Assembly (NCBI GenBank): GCA_019843655.1
Contig: JACDQD010000103.1
Span: 3,038,001 to 3,102,000 of the forward strand
Origin: Lethocerus indicus
Lineage: Eukaryota; Arthropoda; Insecta; Hemiptera; Belostomatidae
Reading direction: 5' to 3'
DNA length: 64,000 nt
Below the pieces are notes generated by a model. The model had not been told where the DNA came from. It made no database searches and saw only the letters and a list, made by a program, of their open reading frames with translations. Both the position numbers and the translations under genes were made by a program. This document shows, in pieces, positions 24,401-35,725 of this stretch; the first letter of the stretch is position 1; each line of letters opens with the position of its first letter.

Positions 24401-26270
24401 CTAGGAAAAAAACGGCACTCCACTTTACAGAAGATCTGGGCACATTTGAGAAGTGTCCAAAAACGTCCCGAGGATTTATGAAATCTATATCGGCGAACAG
24501 GAAGCACCGCGTACTGTGGACGGGGCCGCCTAATTTATTTTTGGATACCTTACACCCTTAACGAAAAACAAGTTGGCTTCGAAGATTTACCTATTTAATG
24601 TTATCCACAGTATAAATTTCAGTTTAAATCAGTGGTTGTTACGTACGTCATTGTCATACCTGCGGTGTCAGAATGGAATTATAGTAAATTCGAAAATATG
24701 CATGCTTTTTATGAAAAATAATTATGAAGTCTTAACTGAATTTTCGGTCCGTCACCGGGGCTTGAACCCAGGATATCATTTTGAATGGGATGAAGGAATT
24801 TTTTTGAATGCGAGTGTGCTGGAAAACTGCTTGAAGATTTTTAAGCCTTTGTAATAAAGCCATTAAGTATCAAGGATAAGTTAAAACGAATATTTTTACA
24901 AAAATAGTATTGAACAATAATAGAGAAGGAGTATTCCAACTTTTATCCATTCCTTTAGAGGAACGTTAGCGAATAACATAGGGAAAAAAGAAGGAAGTTT
25001 CATTGGGCAGACATGGCTGAAAAACGGTAGTGTTTTTTTACCTGATATAATCACAATAGCGATTTGGCGTTCTTCTTACACTCTTTTTATCTCCCGCGAG
25101 TTTTTATTTTTAATCCCCGGATATGCCGGCGAATGGCATTGAGGTTTCTCTGAATCCCAAGGCACAACTTCAACAGCCGCCAATATTCCGGCTAATTGTG
25201 GCAGTTTTCACAACTGAAACAGACTCTCGGACCCAGGCAAAACTCTGTACTTTTAATGAATAGTTAAGTCCCCCCCCCCGTAGCTAAAGCACGCCTTCTG
25301 GTGACGTCAACTCCCTTATTTCGTCGCCCGATCCTGCCCTCAGAGCGGAAAAACTTAAACTTATTCTAGACGCCGAGCCCAAGCTAATAGAAGCGTTGGA
25401 ACAGAGCCAGTTTTCAAAACAAATTGACGGCTATTGTTTGGTTCTAAAGGTCACGAGGGACAAAAGGAATAGACTTTATCGTAACTTGTATCGCTAATAC
25501 GCCAGTTTACATCCAATTTGCAAAATATGTAAAACGGCCCATTTTCCACTCTTCATGAGGGTATATTACTATCTGTCATTACCTTGTTGTATTGCACTTT
25601 ATAAGAGAAAACGTGGCTAGTTTGGTAGTTAATTTCTTGGATTTGAGAATTAAGTTCCTTATATCTATTTACCGCTTAATTGTTGAGCTATGTATACTTT
25701 TATATGCCCCCAAGGGTAATCAGGCCTTTCTTTTTAACTTAGGTATACCTCAACATTTATTTTCAAAACGTTCTCTAATTTTGACGATAATACTGAAGTT
25801 GTATTTTGTATATTTTAGAACTCGTTCTAAATAAACCAGAGGTTTAAATGAAGATATACTCCGGTATAATCAATCAAATTGAATGAGTAAATTCTGAAAT
25901 AGACCATATCTCCTGTGTCCTGAACCCACAAACGACGGGACTTGGGTATTCGGTGTAAAGAAGCCGCGGGTATTTAGTGTATTCTACAAAAATATTTTTC
26001 GCTCTTTAACAATTAGAGGAATAATTCTCATATTGCTTCCTATGTGTATTTGTGTCTGTCTCTCGGCCCGTACGTTTTGAGGTCTTGGTTTATTCCCGAC
26101 GGACGCGTCCAAGTTGTGATATTTATATCTCACAAGAATTGCTTTCGCCCACCCTCTGTTATTTGTCTATTCTTATTTGTTGGCAAATCCTTCGCCGGCC
26201 AGACCGCTTCTTTGAACAGTCTGGGATTCAGTCCCACCCCATTTATAGATCCTGGCTGCAGCTAATATAT
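24401..26270. other. AT-rich intergenic DNA
   Basis: No gene was seen. On the minus strand near 24760-24775 a GGGTTCAAGCCCCGG stretch resembles a tRNA B-box but has no A-box upstream. A CRE palindrome lies at 25302-25309 after a C9 run. Confidence 0.4.
25302..25309. promoter_or_regulatory. CRE palindrome TGACGTCA
   Basis: Full CREB/ATF consensus about 20 nt after a poly-C run. Confidence 0.3.
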
Positions 26271-26273
26271 GCC

Positions 26274-26291
26274 TGTGTGTGTGTGTGTGTG
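26274..26291. repeat. short (TG)9 microsatellite
   Basis: Pure TG run of 18 bp. Confidence 0.9.
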
Positions 26292-29200
26292 AAGTGGTAT
26301 GATGTTTGCAATGCGCCCCCGAATCAATTTGTGAGACAGCCAAGTTGGCAACGCAGTGGCGGCGACTGTGACGTTTACCTCTGGCCTCTGTCCCCGTCTC
26401 CCTCTCTCTTTCTATCTCTCTCCCTTTCTCATCTCTATTTATATAGTCCGTTTCCCCCCTCCCCTTCTCCATTCTTGTTGCCCCCTCCATCTTGAGTAGA
26501 ACCAAAATCCCCCTCCGGCGGCAACTCCCGTCCGGCTATATTCATAGTTTCCCCGGCTGTGTGACGCACTAGGTCAGGTCTTGCCGCCCCCTCTCGGGTG
26601 GTAAACACGGCCAGAAAGCCCAGCCTGCCAAACCGTCTAATACATTTACATAACGCACTCTCTTTCGGTGGCGGATTCGATTTTGCCAATTCTCGACTGC
26701 CGATTTTCAACCTTGTACACTTTCAGGGAATTTATTAAGTGTGACAGTTTTTTTTTGTTATATATACTTGCGAAATTTCAGAATAGCTTTGACGTACAGA
26801 GCTGTATCTCTGTAAAGGTTGCGAACGTTGAAGTAATACTTCAAACTGTTTATCTTCACTTAACGATAATTCATTGTAAATGTAGGCCTTTCCATTCGTT
26901 ACAACGTTCAATGGGGGTTATCTCCATGTTTATACGAGTGAATTCAACCTCTTTGTATATATAGCATTCTCAGAAATGCAAACTGAATTGAGATTTTTAT
27001 TTTGCAATCCAACCCTGGAAGCTTGCCAAAACGCAGAAGGTTCAGTTGTCAATTGGTTTACAGACCGGTGTCGGTGTGTACGCTTGTATATTTATGCTAA
27101 TTGGCGTTGCGAAAGGCCCGGCGGTACAGTTTGCGTTTAGTCATTTCCTTGTTAGTCATACTGATTTTATGAAATGTCAAAGAGTCGGTGAAGTGTGAAG
27201 ACATGCTGGCTGTCTTGGACTATTCTGGCGTCCTCGCGTCATATCGCCAACATTAGTGCCGTGCATGTCTTATTGATTGCACCTTCGCCTGTTAATCAAT
27301 TCCTTAACGTACGGCCATTAACTGTATCTAAGTAGTTGCGACACGTTCTTCATCCCGCTTATAGTGATTTGACCGTACTGTTATATTTCACTAAAAATAG
27401 AAATACGGGAATAATGGTAAAGTTGTGCGCCCTGTTTTTTTCCGATATCCTCCTACTTCCTTTCGTGGTTAACTGACATTTCGATATCCCAGTCTTCTTA
27501 TTCATACAGAAATATCAATACTTCATTGAACATGACTCGCGATTGTTTTTTCTCTTCTCGCGTCATTGGTGGTGATGGCATCTCGCTATCGGCAATAGCT
27601 CGGCTGCAGAAGACGGATAGTCAGACGTATCACTGCACCGTTATTTATATATTTATTGTGACGGGAATTTTTTGTATAAAAAATAGTGTGCGTAATCCGA
27701 CTGACTATCACTACACTATTACTGTAGGGAATCCTTTCATCAAGAAAATATGACACATTTGAGATGCAAATATGTAATCACTAGGAGGAGCATACATTGT
27801 CCCATATATGATATTTTATTATCCTCACTGAAGTATAGACTCTCATTTAAACTAACTCTGTTGTTCTTAATGTTGTTCCTTTAGCCCACTTATCAGATAA
27901 AACTCCTGACTGTCATTTAATATCCCCCGAATATTCCAACTTTTATGCGTCTTGTAGCGCCGGTCTTTAACGATAATGGGACCGAAAATGTTGGGTACAC
28001 TGTGCTATACCTGTGTACTGCAACAATAGGAGATTCTGACGCACGCTGATAAACGACAGCAGATAAGCCCAGCCTAGAAGTCAGAAGAACTATGAGTTCA
28101 CGCCTTACGTTGCCAAAAAATATTTGATACCCATTCGGCTGACTCGTCGCGTTCTGCTGAAAGTAACCGTTATTGTTCGAGTTCGCTAACGATAATTGTG
28201 TAAACTTTATATCCCCGTTTTCCTTATCGGACCTTCCTTGAATTCAGACTTTGTTTCTGAAATGTCGTAGGAGATCATGGTAAATAACATTTTTCACTGA
28301 AACAATCGTCCACGCGTTACATAATACAGTGATGTAACACTTCGGAGGATAATTTTGTCATTCCGTGTATTAATAGTATAGCCGAATATAGCCGTCAACA
28401 AATTACGTGTTCAAAATTTTCACCCACGTTCCGACCTCCTCTATTTGTGTCTGCGAGGAATGAAAATTGAGTAACAGTAACAAGTGAGTTTCGTATCCAA
28501 TTGACTACATAAAAATAAATACATATAATTTTTATACTGTTCATTCATACAGATTCACTCTTCGCATTTGTCTTATTTTTTTTATTGCACTTGTCGACCC
28601 AAGTACTCTTATATTCATCATACTGTTCTTATCTTCTTCTTTAAATGAAATATTTGCCTCCTTTCAAGGAATCTTTTTTAGGTTCAGTAAATCATGCACA
28701 ATGGGTTCGAGATCGACCGAAGGTGCATCCAGTTAGTACACACGGTAACATGCATGTTTTCATAGCCACTTTACCTTCGCAGTATGTTCGTTACAAGGCC
28801 AATCTCTTTAGCTGTGAGTCAGGGATGCGGCTAACGTGCTTAATGGCGGCTTAGCCAAAAAAAGTTTGAAGTAAATTAATTTTTCCCGCATTGCCTTCTC
28901 CCTCCCTTCAAACCGCCATTCCCTCGGTTTATATTAGAGTCTGGTAGTTTGGACCGACTGACTGGTGACCCGATCACGGCTCGGCGGTGGTTTTAGCTCA
29001 AGTGTGACCTGTTTGGAATGCGGACTGACGCCCACGGTCCGAGCCCGGACCAGACCCAGAGGCGGTGGCCGGGCCCGGTTTTAGACCCTTTGATTTCAAA
29101 TAACTCCATCGCTCTTCTGGTCCACATCCCTCGCAGTCGAACGATTGTTCGACTTGATAACGCCCTGTCGTGAGATCCTCTCGCTTTGTATCTACTCTCA

Positions 29201-30579
29201 GATGTTATAAGCGCTAGTTGTACCAGACCTTTCTTTCATGAACCTACTAACCATCGCAGACCCCCATGCAACTCCTTAAAAAGTACTCCAACTTAATTAA
29301 TTAAAACTGTAGTGGTGCTATTTTTCGACTTGAGCGGGATAGGATTTTATCGGTGCAGAGGATCGTACTTAGTAGAGGAGAGTTTGACTACCGTATGTAA
29401 TGATTAGAGTGAAATTTAATTCGGTACTCGGGACCACGCTAGACAGTGGAATCACGTGGAATCTGCATACAAAACTCAAACGTACATACAATATACATGC
29501 GGTCTGAGTGTTATTGAAGCATAATATTAAATATTTAATTAGTGGTGACATATTAAGGAAGTGTGTAATTTAATCATATAAACATATTTCATTATCTTTT
29601 GTACCATGGTCACGTTCCTTGATTCACCATCCTTGATCTGCAGTGCGTCACTCTGTGACTCCATCTCTGTCACTCTAAAATCCATGTTAAAAGTACGTAT
29701 GAAAAAATAATTAAACTACTATTTTGGAATAATTTAAGAACCTAGGTTAACTGTAACGTTATAACTGGTAGAACACAGCGCATAACAGAGCCTGGTATAT
29801 ACGCTATCCTTGGAAATAACACTTTACCTGCCGCACCGCATACCTGTGCAATGATTGCATTGTAGAAATGTGCCGTTATATTTATCATTGATACCGCTGC
29901 GGCAACAAAACATAAAAAAAACATTCAACCGTTACGTTGTGCGGCATTCCCACAATGAAATAAACGGCCGGTTAATGTTTGTCCGTGCTTCAGCCCGTTC
30001 TGAAAGCGCCATTGAAGCCTACTGATTTACAAGCGTTGAATTGTTTATTGCTATAAGCTTTGTTTACCCGTTATTCGTTACTTTTATAAATTGAAAATGA
30101 AATGAAATATCATACTGGGTATAATTTATTTTACCAGCATCGTGTGTTGTATCTCATTGTTATCCGTTGGACATATCAAGCATAACTATAACAGAAAGTA
30201 ATCTTTAGTATGTTCGTCTGATATTTATTTTAATATTCTGAGCCTATATAAATATCCTATTTACGTAGTTTGTATGTTATGTGATTATAAATACTCGAAA
30301 ATAGGGATATTGCTTAGGAACCTGTCCGGGTTTGGTGATATCATGGGTATGTTTATTATTGCAAGATTTCCTTCATATATGGGAACCCCCCCCGAGGCTG
30401 ATGGTTCAATTTCAACTATCCGGATATATTTTTAGGTTAATTGGTTTACGGCCCGTGGCAAAATTTGAGGATAGCACCTCTTACTATTGGTACTTTCATA
30501 TTTATTCATCCGTTGTAGGATTGGGCAGAATATTCTGCCAGTTTTTCTAACGCTAATATAACATATAATGTTCGACGCT
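26292..30579. other. intergenic DNA
   Basis: A pyrimidine- and GC-rich block lies at about 26330-26640 and a GC-rich block at about 28910-29100. The rest is AT-rich. No gene, RNA gene or transposon was recognised. Confidence 0.4.
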
Positions 30580-31060
30580 TAATTCGTGGCATAGGCGTCT
30601 CGAAGGCCTCGATTTCTCCAGGTACAGCGTGCAGATAAATCCGTTGAGGTCATCGGTGATTTTGTTACGACCACGCGAAATTCAACGTTCGTAATCTCCG
30701 CTCGGATAACAACCGGCTTGCGTTTTTCACGCGCGAGAGAAAGCGGACGAAAGCGCCAGAAAGTCGGTATGACGTCAGTTTATTATCGCGTCTGAACCAT
30801 CGATCAGAACCGGCGGGCGGGCGGCGCGCTTAGCCCCGGTCCCGCGGAGCGACTGTTACCCGACTGACTCACAAGTTAGATAACGCTTCTTGAAGGAGGC
30901 TCTGATGTCAGCGCCGCGGATAATGGCTTGTTTTGTCGCCTCCTCGACAAGATGATATTTACCGGGCACGAATCCAACAGCGTCCGGGGGCTATCGCCCG
31001 TCCGCCGTTTGACCTCCGACTCCCGGCGAAAACAGATACGGACGGACCGTGGTGCTTAAT
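30580..31060. other. CpG-rich patch with a CRE palindrome
   Basis: A block of about 480 bp dense in CpG, with GGCGGGCGGGCGGCGCGC near 30812 and a TGACGTCA site at 30770-30777. No long open frame crosses it, which argues against a coding exon and fits promoter or enhancer DNA better. Confidence 0.4.
30770..30777. promoter_or_regulatory. CRE palindrome TGACGTCA
   Basis: Full CREB/ATF consensus inside the CpG-rich patch at 30580-31060. Confidence 0.35.
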
Positions 31061-31680
31061 TCCAATTCCTTGACCCATTTACTGTCATCCGCATAGTTAT
31101 CGCCGGACAGAATGGCCGGCGGTTGTTATTCGAAAATTGCTGTAATTGAAATAACATTCGCGTACCGGTACTCCTATTTGGTCCACGCGAACTTGTGTAA
31201 TTTGTTACGAACGCGACCGCCAGTAATTGGACGTGTCGTTTTCCTGACTTCAAAATGCCAGGTGCTCCTGCGAGTCTAATTAATAACAAAAACTAATGTT
31301 CTCTTCTTAAATCGTCAACATTTTTATTTAGAATAATCAGATTGTGCTATTTTTGACAAATCAAAATTTATTTGGAGGGAAAAATCAAATTTCTCTATAC
31401 TATTATACATTAGTAGTAATTATTGATTCTTGACTAAAAAAAGGCTCATTTTTTTATAGTTTCGACTATTCCTAGTAGTTTAATGCGCTGGTTAGTAAAT
31501 TGTATTGTGGGACACAGAGGAACCCGCAAATTCTAGAATAAAAATTGTTAACTTTACAAACACAATATTCTGTGTATTCCAATCTTACATCAGAACTGTA
31601 GAAACTAATAATATATTCCGAAATTAATTCCTATGGAAATTAGTTATTTAAATTGAAAGATGTTCATATATAGGGCAATA
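31061..31680. other. AT-rich intergenic DNA
   Basis: No gene was seen; the 77-codon minus frame at 31056-31289 is unrecognised. Confidence 0.45.
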
Positions 31681-31688
31681 TAGTACTG

Positions 31689-31768
31689 TATATAACAAAA
31701 GAGGCGTGCAGAAGGTGCGGGCCACCTGCCAGTGCGGCGGAGGTCCGTCTGCCGGGTTCAGTCTGCAC
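31689..31768 (+). other. TATA-like box followed by a foldable GC-rich element
   Basis: TATATAA at 31689-31695 is followed 11 nt later by a 63-nt block whose ends pair (GTGCAGA 31706-31712 with TCTGCAC 31762-31768). Two hairpins lie inside: AGGTG/CACCT (31713-31727) and GGCGGA/TCTGCC (31736-31753). This makes a three-way fold. There is no T-run terminator right after it, and it matches no RNA family I know. A chance fold of a GC-rich patch is the alternative. Confidence 0.25.
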
Positions 31769-32134
31769 CTGTTTCAACAGCCCCCACAGACCGGCACTAA
31801 TAATTAAATACCCGGTAATGTGAGGCACGTTCCCGATAGTGGCGTCTCACACGACATGGGCCGGGTGGCCCGTCCGTTCAATTCAGTCCAAACTATACAG
31901 TTATAAAACCGAAGGGCGTTACAACTGCTTCCGCTGTATTTATTTTTATTGATTAAATACGTACAAGATCAAAAAACACAATCTCCACGGTCGTCAGTTG
32001 AGATAACGATCGTTAATTTCACACAATTCATCATAATAACTGTTATTGTGTTCGATATAATAATTGTCGAACGATATATTTTAATTCTCAATTTAGCGGA
32101 CCGTATAATTCATTGTGATTCCGATCCGCGACGA

Positions 32135-32152
32135 AATTGATTATAATCAATT
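32135..32152. repeat. perfect 18-bp AT-rich palindrome
   Basis: AATTGATTA is followed directly by its reverse complement. TGATTA/TAATCA cores on both strands resemble homeodomain sites. Confidence 0.85.
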
Positions 32153-32817
32153 GTTTCACCACCACTGAATAATTGGGAAATAATAATTTATTTACATATA
32201 TTATATTGATCTTGAGTAACTGGTAGATGGGATGGGCCCCCTGAAATAATTACAGAAATGGACAATTTACGAGTCAAATCATCGTCAATTCTGTACGGGG
32301 GCACTCCCATGCCGTGTGCCGGTTTCCTTCAGCAGGACTGTTTACGTTCGTATTACTAGCCACTTTCAATTAGCAATTCACTTCAGCTATACTTCGCTTA
32401 CGAAGTATTGGTTTGCGCAAATTGTGATTTGCGCCGATTTGTTCTTGTCTTCGAAAATATTTTGGATTTGTTATCATCGCTAACTAAAAAATTAATATAT
32501 CGTCATGAAATGTTATTGCTGCTGGCGTTACGTCAATTAAAAACGTTGCTGACATCAACGTAGAAAGAACATCAATACTTTGGAATATTCACTTTCTCCG
32601 TGGCTGTCATTTCTCAGGCACATTTCGATTCCGTTACGTAATACAGGAGCTACTATTTTCGCTGGAAGAGCTATTCGCTTTCACTGCAGGTCAACACAGT
32701 TACGAGCTTCCCGGTCAGTGATCGGTTCGAAATTAATGGTTGGTTCCTCAGATAGGTTAATGAAGGCATCAATCAAGATATAGACACTAATCCATCCGAA
32801 CGTGTAGCGAATTAATT

Positions 32818-32908
32818 ACCCGTCGGCATACAAAATGCGGCAAACGGAAGTTTGGAGATTGATGATTGTATTTAGTGGAATTGGCGTAATACACCCGTCG
32901 GCATACAA
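32818..32908. repeat. 16-bp direct repeat pair
   Basis: ACCCGTCGGCATACAA occurs exactly at 32818-32833 and again at 32893-32908, 75 bp apart, with partly similar bases just before each copy. Confidence 0.9.
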
Positions 32909-33633
32909 GTTGATTATTACAGTAAGAATTTAAGTAATAAAAAAATGAATGTCTCAATAGGCTGCCTAAAAATGACCCTTACCCTTACCTCTCTTTTTTC
33001 GTATTTAATAAAATAAGCCGATGAAGAATTTTAAGGGTTCTAAATATCTCATTCTATAATATCGAAAATGGTTAGTGTTAACCATACATCACCAAGTCAT
33101 TATGCATTATAACTGCTTTTAGTTTAATTTGATAGACCCTTTTCCTCTTGTAAGAGCTCTACGTATTCCGCTTGTATTTGAGACTCGATTCAACCCAACA
33201 ACCCAATGTCCATTGTTCAAAGGGTAGGCCAGTTAGAAGTAATAAGTTTCAGAACCCCGTGCTCTGGGTGCGGGCGTACTGCAATATGCCGACAAATACA
33301 AACAAATATTTTTCCCCAAATAAAACCGCCCACAGGAAATAAAGATAAAAGCCTTGATAAACCATTAATCATCACCGCAATGAGATTAAACCCCCCACCC
33401 CATGATTAATATCGCAGGATATAGTTATTTTTTTGTTTTAATACCAACGCATTGTAATATTTCATTTTTTCCTATAATTCTTACGATCTGCTGCCTCTAC
33501 CCGCTGATTTGGTTTAGCCCTATCATGATCGTGTGAATTTATCATTAATATCGTATAATAATCGTAAAGTAATTTTAGTAATCTTCACTGGGCAGATTGC
33601 AGCTTCGTACAAATTACGTACTGTCATTAATGT

Positions 33634-33688
33634 TTGCTCTAAATCCGCTCGGCGTCATTCAATAGACCGCTCGATAATATTTTCTATC
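33634..33688 (+). promoter_or_regulatory. tRNA-Sec external promoter block, copy 2
   Basis: This aligns with the block before the first tRNA-Sec: CGGCGTCATT at -39 to -30, TATA-like TCAATAG around -30, ACCGCTC after it, and a T-rich segment ending in CCGC at about -55 to -40. It has diverged by about a quarter of positions while the tRNA has not, which suggests an old duplication with selection or gene conversion acting on the tRNA. Confidence 0.55.
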
Positions 33689-33775
33689 GCCCAGCTGAAC
33701 CTCGGTGGTCCGGGGTGTAGGCTTCAAACCTGCAGCTGACTAGCGTCAGAGTGGTTCGATTCCACCTGTTGGGCG
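33689..33775 (+). tRNA. tRNA-Sec (anticodon TCA), copy 2
   Basis: Identical over all 87 nt to the gene at 13490-13576, with the anticodon TCA at 33724-33726. Acceptor, 6-bp D stem, long variable arm and 4-bp T stem are all intact. Its own upstream block and T6 terminator are present, so it looks fully functional rather than a processed pseudogene, which would lack the promoter. Same strand as copy 1, 20.2 kb apart. Confidence 0.97.
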
Positions 33776-33780
33776 ATTTC

Positions 33781-33786
33781 TTTTTT
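33781..33786 (+). terminator. polymerase III T6 terminator of tRNA-Sec copy 2
   Basis: Six T starting 6 nt after the tRNA, in the same position as in copy 1. Confidence 0.9.
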
Positions 33787-34138
33787 ATTCCATTCTCAAA
33801 TTTTTTCCTCACTTCTAAGAGGTTTATGTGATTGAAATGACCCGAATTTACAACTTGTGATGACTTCGCGAGGAAAGAGGGTAATAACTGTCACGTTTGC
33901 GTCTGCAGGCCGTCCGGCAATAGAGTTCCGCGAGGAGGAACAGTTTCAATTATGCTAAATGCATTCAATCATCTTTAATTTATGGACGAGAAAATTTCTA
34001 CCACTCTATTCTCGCCGCTCTACAAGAAATATTAAATATTAATCGAAAAAAGTATTAGGGAAGAAGAAATAAGAACGAAATAACCCAAGGGTACCAAGAT
34101 TACTATGTAGCCAGAACTTTAAAATAAGTTTATTAGTG
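33787..34138. other. AT-rich intergenic DNA
   Basis: Nothing recognised. Confidence 0.45.
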
Positions 34139-34260
34139 GAAATGGCGCAGTTAGTTAAATCGTGAAGATCGAGGTCGTGTGGCTGAGGCGTTCGAGTACC
34201 GACCTTCGACCGGTGTACACTTCTCAACATCCGCGAAACCCAAACCATTATTATCACCGG
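34139..34260 (+). repeat. tRNA-derived SINE head
   Basis: TGGCGCAGTTAGTTAAATCG at 34143 matches the D-arm/A-box region of tRNAs. GAGGTCGTGT follows, and the B-box-like GTTCGAGTACC lies at 34190-34200 with a pairing GACC after it. An insertion of about 9 nt separates the last two, so it is not a working tRNA. Downstream DNA is not tRNA-like, as in a SINE body, but its 3' end and any target duplication are not clear, so the end given is approximate. Family unknown. Confidence 0.45.
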
Positions 34261-35725
34261 GCATCCTCAACTGTTAGATTTGTATGCTACTGTTCACCGA
34301 TATTAAAATAAACGAATGACTAACTGCAGCCGGATGAGGAATCACTGGCTGAAAATTGGCCAAAGCGAATTCGGTACGAAGTGACCGATGGACCAGCAAA
34401 CCTGTTTTAGGTCAACGCCTAAGGTGACCATGACGAGCAGTTCGAGAGCTTATAAATCTTGATCTATTTCACAAAACTTCCGCTTTTAAAACAGAAAGAA
34501 GGAAGTGGGTGATCCACGGCCTACCGACTTCGGGACCGGTCGCAGGTGTACTGGAGGTTATAAAATTCAGCGATTCTTTAAAACGGGTTAATTGTGCAAT
34601 ACGTCCCCGCACCCGATACATAGAGAGGGCAAGGACGACCAGTCCGTGTAGGGATAACAATCTCTGGACCAAACTACCAGAAAACAGAGGATCTATTGGA
34701 AATAAAAATCTAGATATTGTCTTAATTTTTTTTAACAACATATAATTAATACGACGTTCGACAGTTTCTCTCGGAAATTCTTTTGGCAAATTATATATTT
34801 GGTTGTCAGTGTCAAAGGGCCACAAATTATTTGTATTTATTGTGCATCCTACCCCCTTATTTCAAATCCCGCATCCTTGAAATTGGTTTGTTTCAACTGT
34901 ACTTCCAGTGGTCTGGCCGAGTGCTTGCGTTTCCCAAATTAACTTAACAGTAAATTAGGTGGGCGGCGAAAAAAGGCCACAAACAATTTGGCCGGCTATT
35001 TTACGCACCGCTCTATATTGTGACGCGGAAAAGAAGTGTAACACCTGCCCCATCCCGACTGACATGACCCACATACATCAATTAAGTCTAATTATAGCAG
35101 TAAATTTAGTGTGGACCGTAAACGAATGCCATTTTACTTTCTTCTGACTCTTATATTGGTTTTATTTTTAATAATTATTGGTTAAACCATATGCTGTGTG
35201 TATTTTTTTTAAATTGTGAAATAACATTGCCCGCGTGATAGCTACTCCGCTTCATTACTCTGCCGTGTCAAATATTATTCACAATACAGTCACACAGCCG
35301 TGGTGGAATCTAGATGATTTCTCAGCTACTTAAGTGACGAATGTTGTATTACCTGTGGCTTAGGCTCAGTTCCTCCTTATCTTAAGAGTTGTAGTCGAGA
35401 CCTTGAATAAAATAAATGCAGGTCCTTCAAACGCTTCGAATGAGACAACTGGTTCACCCACACGTTTCGAATAGCTTTACGATGCGATTATGGGTGTGAA
35501 ACAAATTCGTTTTTCGTATTTAATATCACGGAATAAACCGAATTTAAGGATGTCATTATTTCTATGAAATCTTTCTACGTCTTTGCTAGTTCAATGGAAA
35601 GATGAGTTTTAATTATTTTTACTTTTGTTGTAATGTTTGGATTCATATCTTACAATAAATGTCTCATGTAAAAACAAACAAAATATTAACTGGTAACACT
35701 AATAATGTTTTTGTACACCATAATA
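34261..35725. other. AT-rich intergenic DNA
   Basis: No gene was recognised. The 118-codon minus frame at 34469-34825 overlaps a 78-codon plus frame and has no known domain. Confidence 0.45.

Larger units (their letters stand above)
31769..33633. other. intergenic DNA with a palindrome and a direct repeat
   Basis: No gene was recognised. It contains the 18-bp palindrome at 32135-32152 and two 16-bp direct copies at 32818 and 32893. Confidence 0.45.

Noticed and set aside
24755..24785. Minus-strand B-box-like GGGTTCAAGCCCCGG
   Set aside because: No A-box at tRNA spacing and no acceptor stem, so not a tRNA and only weakly a SINE.
28583..28595. TATTGCACTTGTC, a 13-nt match to the 5' part of the miR-92 mature sequence
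   Set aside because: The rest of the mature sequence does not match and no complementary arm lies within 80 nt on either side, so there is no precursor hairpin.
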